From assembly GCA_002343075.1 (NCBI GenBank), contig DDRH01000036.1, forward strand, positions 89,068 through 153,067: a stretch of 64,000 bases of DNA. The letters run 5' to 3'. Source of the DNA: Phycisphaerales bacterium UBA2421. GTDB lineage: Bacteria; Planctomycetota; Phycisphaerae; Tepidisphaerales; Tepidisphaeraceae. This document shows positions 16,583-25,404 of this stretch, in pieces. Numbering within the stretch: position 1 is the first letter of the stretch; each line of letters opens with the position of its first letter. The position numbers were made by a program, and so were the translations under genes. Below the pieces are notes generated by a model. The model ran no database searches, had not been told where the DNA came from, and saw only the letters and a program-made list of their open reading frames with translations.

Positions 16583-18421
16583 TTATATCCGCCGCGCCGC
16601 AGAATGCGCAGCCAGCAACTCGGCGACAGTGCCTAATCTTCTGATCGTGTCGTCCCCACGATCGTATATGTAAACAACCCGGTCTTGTTCAATCGCGGGT
16701 AGTTCGCGCAGCATCACCACGTTGTCGTCGCCCAAGTCATGACCGCGAACTACTCGATGATCGAAAATCTCGGCATGGTCTGTATTGTAAACGGGCTCTT
16801 CCTGTGGGTTGCTGCTCCCAGCGAACCGGAAAAGCACGATCGAGCGCTCATGCGACGGCAAGGCATTCAGCGTCGAATCGACCTGGCGAAGCTGGGGCGC
16901 GGTAAAGAATTCGTCGAAGTTAGCTCGGTTGATGGATGGTAGCTCGACGATGCATAGCCCGATAACAGCGACAGCTGTCCCCACTCTCACAGCGGCAGCC
17001 CGCCCATTGCAGGTAAGGGCGAAGGTGTCGACGCCGGCAAGTGCTAACACAATAATCGATGGTGCCGCCGTCAGCGTGTAATGTGGTAGAAAGAAGGGAT
17101 ACGGCCAAAACAGTATCGGAAAGAGTACGGCTGGCGCGACTACAACGCAGACTTCGATCCGACGTAGAGCAATCAGGCCGATGAGGAGTAGCGCCAGCAT
17201 CGTCGCGTGCGGCAGGCTATTGACAATCACCTGTCGTGAGCGCGCCTCACACCAGACCTTTGCGGCTCCAACGGGGGTGTGAGTTATCAGCAGGCCGCGG
17301 ACATCATTCTCATAGTAAACCTGCTTCTGTTGCAGCCGGGATGTGGGCATGAGCGACTGGCCCTTTGCCTGGAATCCGTACTCTGCACCGGGAAAGGTCT
17401 GCTGAGCGTAGATAGAAAATGGTGTCTTGAAGATCGAGCCTGTTACGCCGTGGTTGAACACTAACTGAATTGCGATGAAAGGAAGAGTCGCGACGGCCGC
17501 CACGCTTAACTCGACTGCGCGCCTCCGAAGCCACAACTGCCGCGGAAAGTTGATATCACCCCCGCGGAGTGTGCTGACCAGCATTGCCGTGGCGATGGGG
17601 ATCGCGAAGCATAGCGCATCGATGGGCCGGGTGATCGCCGCAAACCCGAGGAGAGCGCCAATCCCGGCGGCCCTTGAGATTGACGGTGAGCGATTCCAGT
17701 GCAACCAGAGCAACAAGGCACCAAGCCCACAAGCGAGCAGCGGCACCTGTGCCATCACCATGACGGATTGCAGCCGAAACACGGACAAGCCGAGCAGCAT
17801 CACCACCGCTACCCAACCAGCCCAGGCACCAAAAAGTGTGCGCGCGATCGCGCCTACCAGTGCTGCGCAAGTACCCGCCAAAAGAACCGCAGTGGCCCAC
17901 CCCGGGAGCTGAAGCGCGGTTCCAGTTGCGTACATGACTGCGGCGCCCGGAAAGTAGATTGACGCATAGACTGGCTCAGAGATAACCTGAAAACTCTCAA
18001 ACCAGCGCGCCGCGGAAGGGGCTGGCAGCCAAAGACGACCTGCTAGGATCATTCTGGCCTGGATCAGATAGCTAAACTCATCATGGTACGAAGGTAGAAA
18101 TGTGCGGCTTTGCGCTCGGGCAATGAAGTACAACGCGGCGCTGGAAAACAGAATCGTGGAGAAAATCAGTGCTGTTCGACCGATCCTGCTCCGTGGGTAT
18201 CGGTCTGACTGCATTCCAATCCACTGTGCGACCGCCGGGAGCGCCGCCAGAAGCAGGATTAGAAGGAGAGCGGCCCACATCACAATCTGGACGGTTGGTT
18301 TCAGGGGCAAGGCTGCACCGCCCCAAACCAGTACGAGTTGCAACCCCAGGATGAGCAGCAGCCATGGAACTAGGCGCGAAAACGCACTTCGAGGCGGAAA
18401 GGGTGCGGCTGGTTCGCTCAC
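16583..18421 (-). CDS. Membrane glycosyltransferase of the ArnT/PMT (GT-C) type
   Basis: A 612-residue multi-pass membrane protein with about eleven to twelve hydrophobic helices. After the first helices an exposed loop carries HDEFSYLIQARM, the acidic DE motif that in GT-C transferases binds the lipid-phosphate sugar donor. A C-terminal soluble portion of about 130 residues (starting after the last helix near residue 480) follows, as in ArnT-like enzymes. It probably transfers a sugar from a polyprenyl-phosphate donor to a lipid, glycan or protein on the outer side of the cytoplasmic membrane. Starts with GTG. It lies 45 bases downstream of no partner gene; the next genes on the same strand (folE upstream, the TPR-YggX gene downstream) are unrelated. 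Confidence 0.78.
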   Translation of the reverse strand: MSEPAAPFPPRSAFSRLVPWLLLILGLQLVLVWGGAALPLKPTVQIVMWAALLLILLLAALPAVAQWIGMQSDRYPRSRIGRTALIFSTILFSSAALYFIARAQSRTFLPSYHDEFSYLIQARMILAGRLWLPAPSAARWFESFQVISEPVYASIYFPGAAVMYATGTALQLPGWATAVLLAGTCAALVGAIARTLFGAWAGWVAVVMLLGLSVFRLQSVMVMAQVPLLACGLGALLLWLHWNRSPSISRAAGIGALLGFAAITRPIDALCFAIPIATAMLVSTLRGGDINFPRQLWLRRRAVELSVAAVATLPFIAIQLVFNHGVTGSIFKTPFSIYAQQTFPGAEYGFQAKGQSLMPTSRLQQKQVYYENDVRGLLITHTPVGAAKVWCEARSRQVIVNSLPHATMLALLLIGLIALRRIEVCVVVAPAVLFPILFWPYPFFLPHYTLTAAPSIIVLALAGVDTFALTCNGRAAAVRVGTAVAVIGLCIVELPSINRANFDEFFTAPQLRQVDSTLNALPSHERSIVLFRFAGSSNPQEEPVYNTDHAEIFDHRVVRGHDLGDDNVVMLRELPAIEQDRVVYIYDRGDDTIRRLGTVAELLAAHSAARRI

Positions 18422-18453
18422 GGTGCGAAAGTTTATCGATAAGACGCCGCGCG

Positions 18454-19083
18454 CTACAACTTAGATGACGGTCGGCCATACATTAGCGTTAGAATCTCTT
18501 GTCGGCTCGCCGGATTTTCCTTGAAGATGCCGCGCAGTGCGCTGGTTACCATCACGCTCCCCGGCTTTTTTGCACCGCGGATCGTCATGCAGGTATGAGT
18601 TGCTTCAATCACGCAGGCCGATCCTATGGGGTTCAGCTCTTCCATCAGTGCATCGGCAATCTGCGTCGTGAGCCGCTCCTGCACCTGCGGCCGGCGCGCG
18701 TAGCCCTCAACCAGCCTTGCCAGCTTACTCAATCCAACTACCTTGCCATCGGGTAGGTATGCCACATGCGCCCTGCCCGTAAACGGGAGCAGATGGTGCT
18801 CACAAAGCGAGTGAAACTCAATGTCTCGAAGCAAAACGACTTCATCGTAACGCTCGTTGAAGACGGTGCCCAAGTGCAGCCGGGGCTCTTCACGCAGACC
18901 AGCCATTAGCTCCCCATAAGAGCGCGCCACTCGGTTGGGTGTTTTGATCAGCCCCTCTCGATCCGGATCTTCGCCAACCGCCAACAAAATCTCTCGAACC
19001 GCCGCTTCAATTCGCGGCAAGTCAATGGCCGACTGCGTTCCAGCGTCATCGTCGTCATGATCAATTCCACCGCGTGCGCACAT
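18454..19083 (-). CDS. folE: GTP cyclohydrolase I (FolE)
   Basis: Converts GTP to 7,8-dihydroneopterin triphosphate, the entry to tetrahydrofolate and, through QueD, to queuosine. The 209-residue form starts at the ATG at 19083; its frame stays open to 19200 upstream, but that extension crosses a good promoter. Zinc ligands are Cys94 and His97 in [10 protein letters not shown] and Cys165 in THTCMTIRG, and the GTP-binding [13 protein letters not shown] and [10 protein letters not shown] blocks are intact, so a type IA enzyme is expected. The first 15 residues ([15 protein letters not shown]) are unusually acidic and non-conserved. It is divergent from the fasciclin gene and shares the 157-base region with two candidate promoters. 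Confidence 0.95.
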   Translation of the reverse strand: MCARGGIDHDDDDAGTQSAIDLPRIEAAVREILLAVGEDPDREGLIKTPNRVARSYGELMAGLREEPRLHLGTVFNERYDEVVLLRDIEFHSLCEHHLLPFTGRAHVAYLPDGKVVGLSKLARLVEGYARRPQVQERLTTQIADALMEELNPIGSACVIEATHTCMTIRGAKKPGSVMVTSALRGIFKENPASRQEILTLMYGRPSSKL

Positions 19084-19131
19084 ACTAGTCTTGCCTTTCT
19101 GATGATGCCGACCTCCTGCAATCCGCCAGCG

Positions 19132-19159
19132 ATTATAGGCTAGAAAACCGGTGTGTAAG
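19132..19159 (-). promoter_or_regulatory. Candidate promoter of folE
   Basis: On the minus strand, CTTACA (4 of 6, + coordinates 19154-19159) and, after 16 bases, a perfect TATAAT (+ coordinates 19132-19137). The transcript would start near 19125, with a leader of about 40 bases before the ATG at 19083. Confidence 0.5.
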
Positions 19160-19187
19160 TAAGGGAACAATCGATGACAATGGATTA

Positions 19188-19216
19188 TTGCGAAATGCAA
19201 CTCTCTTGCATATAAT
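19188..19216 (+). promoter_or_regulatory. Candidate promoter of the fasciclin gene
   Basis: TTGCGA (4 of 6) at 19188-19193 and a perfect TATAAT at 19211-19216 with the ideal 17-base spacer. The expected start near 19223 leaves a leader of about 18 bases containing GGAGG (19231-19235), five bases before the ATG at 19241. This is the best sigma-70-type promoter I see in the window. Confidence 0.62.
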
Positions 19217-19240
19217 CAAGTCGTTATTCTGGAGGATGTT

Positions 19241-19861
19241 ATGAGTTTTCGTTTTGGTTTCGCAGTGGCTCTCTTGACTGGAGCATGCTCCGTAATTGCA
19301 ATCGGGAGTGGCGAGAAGCCGACCTGCTGCCCTCCGTCTCAAGAAGTCCTGCATCTCGATGACAAGAAGCAGGACGACCACGCCAAACACGGCGATAAGC
19401 ACCATGACCATGATGACCACGCCGGTCACGATCACGGGGGCGGGATTTTTGATGTCGTGAAGAAGCAGGGCACGCTCAATACCCTAGCGGCGGCACTCGG
19501 GCAGGCGGAGTTGGAAGAAGTGCTCAGCCATGACGAGTGGACGCTCTTCGCCCCGACTGACGAAGCGTTCGCGCAGTTACCCGCGGAAAAGCTCGATTTT
19601 CTGCTGCAGCCTGAGAACAAGGAAAAACTCAAGGCGTTGCTGCTGGCGCATGTGGTGGAGGGCGCACACGCGAGCGCATCCGCCACCACCGAACCGAAAC
19701 CGATCAAGTCGGCGCAGGGTGCCGAGTTGCAGCTATCAAAGGCTGCCAATGGAAAGATGCAGATCAGCACCGCCAGCGTTGTGGAAGCCGATATCGTTGC
19801 CACCAACGGAGTTATTCATACGATCGATGCTGTCATCATGCCGGCGGGGTTGATCGATTAG
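19241..19861 (+). CDS. Exported His-rich fasciclin-domain protein
   Basis: A 206-residue secreted protein. Signal sequence (about residues 1-22), then a Cys pair (PTCCPP), a histidine/aspartate-rich stretch at about 45-68 (DHAKHGDKHHDHDDHAGHDHGG) that should bind Zn, Ni or Cu ions, and a fasciclin (FAS1) domain at about 69-206 with the conserved FAPTDEAFAQLPAE block and the closing VVATNGVIHTIDAVIMP type block. FAS1 proteins mediate cell adhesion. The His-rich insert is unusual and might make adhesion or folding metal-dependent. GGAGG lies five bases before the ATG. Neighbours are unrelated: folE is divergent, the PDZ-domain gene convergent. Confidence 0.88.
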   Translation: MSFRFGFAVALLTGACSVIAIGSGEKPTCCPPSQEVLHLDDKKQDDHAKHGDKHHDHDDHAGHDHGGGIFDVVKKQGTLNTLAAALGQAELEEVLSHDEWTLFAPTDEAFAQLPAEKLDFLLQPENKEKLKALLLAHVVEGAHASASATTEPKPIKSAQGAELQLSKAANGKMQISTASVVEADIVATNGVIHTIDAVIMPAGLID

Positions 19862-19897
19862 CCGTGCGAGATGAGGCCCCTGCACTATTCGGCTACG

Positions 19898-20611
19898 TCA
19901 ATCAGTTGCATCTCTGAAAAACGGCTCAAACTGCCGCTCCCAGTGCTCGGCGGCCTGCTGCTCTCGCAACGACTGCTGTTCGATGCCACGCCCGCTCCAC
20001 GTCGGTGAGGCGACGAGTGTGAGCGGTATGGTGAGCACTTTGTCATCCCGCAAAATCCGGAGGTGAATCGTTTCCCCCGGCTTGAACCCTCGTCGAACGG
20101 TCTCCAACGGTTGCACGCCCAGGAAATCAACGTCTGGACGCTCGACCACCGCGAGCAGGATATCCCCTTCTTCCAGCGCTGCGTAGGCCGGAAAACCGAT
20201 TAGACGACCCTGAAATGCCAGCCCAGCGCGCTCGCCGACCGTGACGGGACGATACTGCGAGATTCCAAAAAATGACACATCGGGAATGCTCTCGTACGGT
20301 TCTGTCGCAAGAAACACATGGCAGACAATGTCAAAGAGCGCCTGCCGCTGCGAAGGGTGACGTCCTTCACCTGCCTGAATAAGACGTTGCAGTCGCACCA
20401 AGTCGTCTCGCGTCATGCGCAGTAGAAGTCTTCTTGCCTCACGCCGAACTGTGGCACTGTCAGATGCCAACTCGGCAAGTAAAATCGGTAGGGTGTTGCC
20501 TGGCTGAGAAGCGGGTTGCGTGGCGACGGGCTGCGCGACCACTCGATGGGGGCACACTGCAACCACGAGAAGGAAGACACTCAAAATTTTGTACGTGCAA
20601 CTCCGGTGCAT
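19898..20611 (-). CDS. Exported PDZ-domain protein
   Basis: A 237-residue protein with a signal peptide (about residues 1-26, ending at VVA-QP), a helical region, and a PDZ-like domain at about 120-205: the carboxylate-binding loop region GERAGLAFQGRLIGFPAYAALEEGDILLAV is typical, followed by RPDVDFLGVQPLETVRRGFKPGETIHLRILRD. No protease motif is attached, so it is likely a periplasmic adaptor or chaperone-type protein. It is separated from the kinase-like gene upstream by one base, so the two are very likely co-transcribed and translated. Function not deduced. Confidence 0.75.
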   Translation of the reverse strand: MHRSCTYKILSVFLLVVAVCPHRVVAQPVATQPASQPGNTLPILLAELASDSATVRREARRLLLRMTRDDLVRLQRLIQAGEGRHPSQRQALFDIVCHVFLATEPYESIPDVSFFGISQYRPVTVGERAGLAFQGRLIGFPAYAALEEGDILLAVVERPDVDFLGVQPLETVRRGFKPGETIHLRILRDDKVLTIPLTLVASPTWSGRGIEQQSLREQQAAEHWERQFEPFFRDATD

Positions 20612-20612
20612 T

Positions 20613-21710
20613 CTAACCCTCTGCCAACTCTGCCAATCTGGCCGATTCCTTTGCCAGCCATTTCACCTTCCGATTCACCATCTGCAGGAATGCCAGTCCC
20701 TCCAGCCGACCAAACGAGCCGGTGGCCGCGATGGGAAACGTCGCCTCGGCAATCAGCGCCTCGATCATCAGCCAGGGAATCGCTCTAATCTCGGCCTGGC
20801 TCAAAAGCATGACATCATCATAGCCACGAAGAAAGCGCTTGAAGCGACTTTCATCCAGGTACTCCGGCCAGTGATCAACCGATTGCTCACCACCGATAAT
20901 GCTGAACTGGAGACATCCGTTGGCAATATCGATCACCCGTTGCAGTGCTCTCGCCGAATCGTAATCAATCACCGCTGCCACATGTCCGTCACGGAAGAGC
21001 ATGTTTCCCGGATGCCAGTCGGCATGAACGATCTGCCTCGGCCACAATTCGAGTCCCAGCGTTTCGACCACCTCCGCCCCGCGACGATAGTGATCCAAAA
21101 GCGATGACAACAAGCCCTCGACTCCTGAGGCACTAAGGACATGCGCGGGAACAATGTTGGGAATCGCGCGAAGCCCGCTCTCTACAGACGGTGCCATGTG
21201 ATAGCTGCCCGTCGGCGGTTGCCACTCCGAGCGAAAATGCTCCAGTAGTTTGTGAAACAGCCCCAAAACCTTGCCCGATTCAAAGCTCGCTTCCAGAGAT
21301 TGCGAATAAGGATGGCCGGGAATGTACTCGAAGAGTTCGTACACTCCACCATGCCACTGCAGCATGCTGTTGTTGTCACGCTTGGTTCCGAGCAGATGAG
21401 GGAGAGGAAACTGCTGACTCGCCAAATGAAGTTGAATCGCATGGCAGAATGCGACTTTGTATGGATCGTCGCGCCCGCGCGCGCGACGTTTCAAAAGAAA
21501 TTTACCGTTCTCGCTCACGATCAGAGCTTTCGGCGCCTTCCGGGACCCCCGAGGGAACTCCGTGATCGACTCAATGATGCCAATCTCCCAATGCGAGAGG
21601 ACGGCGGCAAGTTCTTCGGCGGCGAAACGCTCGCGTGCGCCTGCCTGCTTTGTTTGCGACGCGCCCGATGACGTGGCGATGGACTGCGATTCTGGAGTCG
21701 TCGGCTGCAT
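20613..21710 (-). CDS. Aminoglycoside/homoserine-kinase-like phosphotransferase (APH family)
   Basis: A 365-residue protein with the APH/choline-kinase fold. Visible motifs are the glycine/beta region with the lysine FLLKRRARGRDDPYKVAF, the catalytic Brenner loop IVHADWHPGNMLF (HxDxxxxN) and the metal-binding IDYDSA (the DFG-equivalent Asp). The first 40 residues are disordered. Such kinases phosphorylate small alcohols, aminoglycosides, or spore-coat (CotS) targets; the substrate cannot be told. It forms an operon with the PDZ-domain gene, with a one-base gap. The ABC transporter operon upstream (from 24577) runs in the same direction but is separated by about 155 bases containing a hairpin. 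Confidence 0.78.
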   Translation of the reverse strand: MQPTTPESQSIATSSGASQTKQAGARERFAAEELAAVLSHWEIGIIESITEFPRGSRKAPKALIVSENGKFLLKRRARGRDDPYKVAFCHAIQLHLASQQFPLPHLLGTKRDNNSMLQWHGGVYELFEYIPGHPYSQSLEASFESGKVLGLFHKLLEHFRSEWQPPTGSYHMAPSVESGLRAIPNIVPAHVLSASGVEGLLSSLLDHYRRGAEVVETLGLELWPRQIVHADWHPGNMLFRDGHVAAVIDYDSARALQRVIDIANGCLQFSIIGGEQSVDHWPEYLDESRFKRFLRGYDDVMLLSQAEIRAIPWLMIEALIAEATFPIAATGSFGRLEGLAFLQMVNRKVKWLAKESARLAELAEG

Positions 21711-21742
21711 GGCGAACGGTAGAAGTTACGTCACAACCAGAG

Positions 21743-21765
21743 CGCGGTCAAAGCGGGCGACCGCG
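21743..21765. other. Perfect 7-bp inverted repeat between ABC permease and kinase genes
   Basis: CGCGGTC and GACCGCG around a 9-base loop, lying in the gap after the ABC permease gene on the minus strand. No T-run follows, so it may be a weak terminator, an RNA-processing or a binding site. Confidence 0.3.
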
Positions 21766-21865
21766 ACAGAGCGAAACCACCTAGAAATGTCCGGTCTTCC
21801 ACATCTGGAGGGCAATTTCTTGCAGCCAGATCGGAGGCTTGTGCATTTGTCCAAACCCTCAAAAT

Positions 21866-24577
21866 TCAGGCTGCCCCACGGCCGGCTTGGAGCAGCGCGA
21901 TCGGCGGGCGACGCGCAACGCTGGCCGCTGGCCACAAGCCCGCTAGCATTGCCAGAACAGCGACGATTGCCGTGCCAGTTGCGATCGTACCGAACGGCAC
22001 CGAGAAGGGTGGGTCATAGCCGGTCATCACAAGCAACAGTTGCTTTGCATTGAACGCCAGCAACCCGCCACACAGCAGACCAAGCATCACTCCCACGACA
22101 GTCAGCAATATCGCTTCAGCAAGCACAAGCCTGAGCAGTTGTCCCCGCGCAACCCCAATCGAGCGCAAAATGCCGTACTGCCACAATCGGCTCCGGACAC
22201 TTGCCATGATGGTATTCGCCACACCCAGCGATGCCACACCCATCGCGCTGAATGCAACCATGCTCACCATGAAGATCAGCTTCCTGAACTGGTGCTGAAC
22301 GATCGATTTCAGAACCCGTACATCTCCTGACTGAATGCCCCACGCACCGACGTACTTTTGAATGTCGTCGGCGAGTTGTTCCTTCTGAATTCCGGGCATG
22401 ACATTGAGCGCAAACAGATAGACACCTTCGACGCCGAAATCATCGCGAGCGTCTTCAAGTGTACCAAAAATGCTCGCCGCGGTACGCTGTTCAAACTGCT
22501 TGCCAAGATCAAAGCTGCTCACCATGACATCGATTCCCGGCGACCAAACCACGCCCGCGATTGTATAGTCAACTGTACCGTGGCGGGGCGTCTTCAGGCT
22601 AAGGGTGTCACCTGTTTTCAGACCTTTGAGTTGGCGAAACTCTTCGGTAACCAGAATGTGCCTTCGCCGCGTGGTCATCAGCTCGACTGCTTGCTGTTCA
22701 GTGCCATCTCGGAACTCAAGCTCCATCATCTCGAGCGCTAGTTTGGGATTGAGGCCGAAGAACATCGTCGCTTCCGGCATAACTGCCGCACCGCGGATGC
22801 TGAATATGCTGCTGCCAAACTCTGGGGAAGCAATGGCAATCGGAAGAATCTCGTCCGGGTTAACGCCAGGGACGGATTTGATCTTCTCCATGTCAGCCGG
22901 AGTCAGCCCGCCAAGCTTGAAACTGGTCATGAACATGTCGGGAAATTTGTCCGGGATGCGCCATCCGCCGATGACGGTGTTGCCTTGAACCTGCAATACG
23001 ACAAAGACTGCCATTCCAACCATCAGCGCCGCCGCCGTCCCCGCGGAGCGCCAAATCCCTCCGGTTAGCTGCTGCCGCAGCAGGGGGTAACGGACACGCA
23101 TCATCACGGCGACGATCGGCCCAACCATCCGCTCTACAATAAGGACCATCAGCGGCGCGATTAGGAAGAATCCGAGCATCACACAAGGCAGGCCGATACA
23201 CAGGTGTGCATAGAACGCAAACTCGCGCGCCAAACGGTCCGCCTGGTCGATGCCCAAACCCTGGAGCAATGGCCGGATGCTGACAAAGAGAATTAGCGAG
23301 TCTGCGCAGGCAAGAAGCAGCCCGGGCACCGCCCACGCCACTGCTCGATTCCGCTTACCGCCGTCAGCCAAGGGCACCATTGCCTCCAGCGGTTCTGTAC
23401 GGGTGGCACCCCAAGCCGGCAAGATGCTCGCCGACATGGCCGCCAGCGCCGAAGCCCCCGCGGCGAACAGCAGCCCGCCGTAGCTGAGGTAGATGCCCGC
23501 GATCAAGACATCACTAAAGAGCCACTTCAGCATGAGCAGCCAGAGCAAGCCAAGTGGAATACCCAAAGCTACCCCAAAACCCGCGAGTAAAAGCGCTTCG
23601 ATCACGACGAGATGCGCCAGTTGCCCTTTGTGAGCGCCGATTGCTCGCATCATCGCCAACGAGCGTTGCCGTTCGTTCACACCCATAGACAGGGCGGAAA
23701 ACACAATGAACGCCGCAGCCAGCATTGAAACTGCGCCACCGAAGTAGCTTGCGACCTGCAGGCCACGAAGATTCTTATCCAGTTCGCCGCGCTGCTCGCT
23801 GGCCATCTTGAGCTTGAGTACGGGGTCAATCTCTTCGAGCTTGGCGCGCCACCTGCCCGCAAACTGTGCCGGTTCTGCATTGGGATCGAGATCGACCCAG
23901 ATTGCAGAAAATCGCCCCTTCGCACCCGTCGCCGGCCAGTTCTGCAGCGTACGAATTGGGACATAAACACTCGGCTGCAACGCAGCAAGAATCTTCGGTT
24001 TATGGACGATTCCAATAACTCGCAGCGAGAGATTCCCGTCCGGCGATGGGAGCTGAATCATATCGCCGACTTGAACCCCCGGCTTTGACTCGTCACCCCA
24101 GGTGTTGCTTGGGTCCTTGATTATCAGGCTCGCCACCTGGTCGATAACGCAAACATCCCCATCCGAAGTATCGAACCACTGCCCGGCACGCAACTCCATC
24201 AGTTCGACACGGTGGTCTTCGGGGCGAGTGACGCCGATGACGATCGTGTTTCGATTGACGATCGGCCGACCTTCAACATCAATCAACCCGCTGGCATACT
24301 CAATTCTGCCAACAGCCGAGCGCACCTCGCGGTCGGCGCGGACCTGCTGCAAGAGTGTCTCAGGCACCCCTGATTGCGCATCATTCTGACGAATGATTCG
24401 CGCATCTACGCTGGCAAAAAATGTTGAGAGCATCCGGAAGATCGTTGCTTCCATGGAGGCGTATCCGCTGGTAACAGACACGACAAGAGAGACCGACAAC
24501 GCGACAGCCGCCACGGTAAGGAGCGATCGCGCCTTGCGGACAAGCAGATTCGAAAATGCAAGTCGGGCTACGAGCAT
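21866..24577 (-). CDS. FtsX-like ABC transporter permease, double-domain
   Basis: A 903-residue membrane protein of the MacB/LolCE (FtsX-like) permease type. The ATG at 24577 starts MLVARLAFSNLLVRKARSLLTVAAVAL, a typical FtsX N terminus with the first helix and then a long periplasmic domain, followed by three helices and the FtsX signature (EAMVPLADGGKRN between halves). A second block repeats the arrangement: a second periplasmic domain (about 540-760) and a closing three-helix FtsX domain (ASLGVANTIMASVRSRLWQYGILRSIGVARGQLL). So it has about ten helices and two FtsX domains. An in-frame start at 24634 would overlap the ATPase gene. The ATPase gene ends 10 bases before its start; together they make an exporter for lipoproteins, peptides or small molecules of unknown identity. 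Confidence 0.85.
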   Translation of the reverse strand: MLVARLAFSNLLVRKARSLLTVAAVALSVSLVVSVTSGYASMEATIFRMLSTFFASVDARIIRQNDAQSGVPETLLQQVRADREVRSAVGRIEYASGLIDVEGRPIVNRNTIVIGVTRPEDHRVELMELRAGQWFDTSDGDVCVIDQVASLIIKDPSNTWGDESKPGVQVGDMIQLPSPDGNLSLRVIGIVHKPKILAALQPSVYVPIRTLQNWPATGAKGRFSAIWVDLDPNAEPAQFAGRWRAKLEEIDPVLKLKMASEQRGELDKNLRGLQVASYFGGAVSMLAAAFIVFSALSMGVNERQRSLAMMRAIGAHKGQLAHLVVIEALLLAGFGVALGIPLGLLWLLMLKWLFSDVLIAGIYLSYGGLLFAAGASALAAMSASILPAWGATRTEPLEAMVPLADGGKRNRAVAWAVPGLLLACADSLILFVSIRPLLQGLGIDQADRLAREFAFYAHLCIGLPCVMLGFFLIAPLMVLIVERMVGPIVAVMMRVRYPLLRQQLTGGIWRSAGTAAALMVGMAVFVVLQVQGNTVIGGWRIPDKFPDMFMTSFKLGGLTPADMEKIKSVPGVNPDEILPIAIASPEFGSSIFSIRGAAVMPEATMFFGLNPKLALEMMELEFRDGTEQQAVELMTTRRRHILVTEEFRQLKGLKTGDTLSLKTPRHGTVDYTIAGVVWSPGIDVMVSSFDLGKQFEQRTAASIFGTLEDARDDFGVEGVYLFALNVMPGIQKEQLADDIQKYVGAWGIQSGDVRVLKSIVQHQFRKLIFMVSMVAFSAMGVASLGVANTIMASVRSRLWQYGILRSIGVARGQLLRLVLAEAILLTVVGVMLGLLCGGLLAFNAKQLLLVMTGYDPPFSVPFGTIATGTAIVAVLAMLAGLWPAASVARRPPIALLQAGRGAA

Positions 24578-24587
24578 GGCGGGCGCG

Positions 24588-25322
24588 TTATCGCAGACAC
24601 TCCTGGTAGCGCATCGCCAGCGACTCACTATCATGCTCGGCTACTTCAAACTGAGCGACCAGTGAGCCATCGCGGATGACTGCAACTTCCTGCGCATATC
24701 GAGCAACGCTCGGCTCGTGCGTAACCATCACAATCGTCTTTCCGTGAACTCCGGAAAGGTCGCGGAGCAATTCGCAAACGACTTTGCTATTGGATGAATC
24801 AAGGTTGCCGGTTGGCTCGTCGGCGAGAATCACTGCGGGCTCCGTAATCAGCGCCCGTCCGATGGCAACCCGCTGCTGCTCGCCGCCGGATAGCGCGTCA
24901 GGGCGATGTGTCCGCCGCGATGTCAGGCCTAAGCGATCGAGTAGTTCTCTCACCTTCTGATGGTCGCTTCTTGTCAGCCGACGCTCCAGCATGATTGGCA
25001 GTGCGAGATTTTCCTCGGCGGTGAGGGTTGGGATCAGGTTAAACGCCTGAAAGATCAAACCTATGTTTCGGCGGCGGAAGTCGGTCAGTGCTCGGTCGCC
25101 CAGGCTCGTTAGATCGGTCGCATTCACAATGACCCTGCCTCGGTCCGCCTGAGTCAGGCCGGCCATCAAGTGCAGGAGGGTGCTCTTGCCCGACCCGCTC
25201 GCCCCCATCACGGCGAGAAACTGCCCCGCGTTGACCCCAAGCGTCACGCCGTTGAGCGCGGCGACCGCGCGATCGCCCTGATGGAAGGTTTTGTGAACGT
25301 TTTCACAGACAAGTGGAGCCAT
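24588..25322 (-). CDS. LolD/MacB-type ABC transporter ATP-binding protein
   Basis: A 244-residue ATPase that drives the FtsX-type permease encoded downstream. Walker [10 protein letters not shown] at residues 40-48, Q-loop in [20 protein letters not shown], signature [15 protein letters not shown], Walker [13 protein letters not shown] and the H-loop MVTHEP are all intact. The sequence pattern is that of the LolD/MacB/SalX group. The C-terminal segment ([26 protein letters not shown]) is not conserved. It is the first gene of the two-gene operon; the stop lies ten bases before the permease start. Confidence 0.92.
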   Translation of the reverse strand: MAPLVCENVHKTFHQGDRAVAALNGVTLGVNAGQFLAVMGASGSGKSTLLHLMAGLTQADRGRVIVNATDLTSLGDRALTDFRRRNIGLIFQAFNLIPTLTAEENLALPIMLERRLTRSDHQKVRELLDRLGLTSRRTHRPDALSGGEQQRVAIGRALITEPAVILADEPTGNLDSSNSKVVCELLRDLSGVHGKTIVMVTHEPSVARYAQEVAVIRDGSLVAQFEVAEHDSESLAMRYQECLR

Positions 25323-25404
25323 TCAGCCTCAGATTTCTGTCACAACTATAGTGCCGTCTCGAGACATAATCACGCGCGAGCTGCTCTCGCCTAATATTGA
25401 GGCG

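Noticed and set aside
20520-21107. Plus-strand frames opposite the kinase and PDZ genes
   Set aside because: Shadow frames of two well-supported minus-strand genes.
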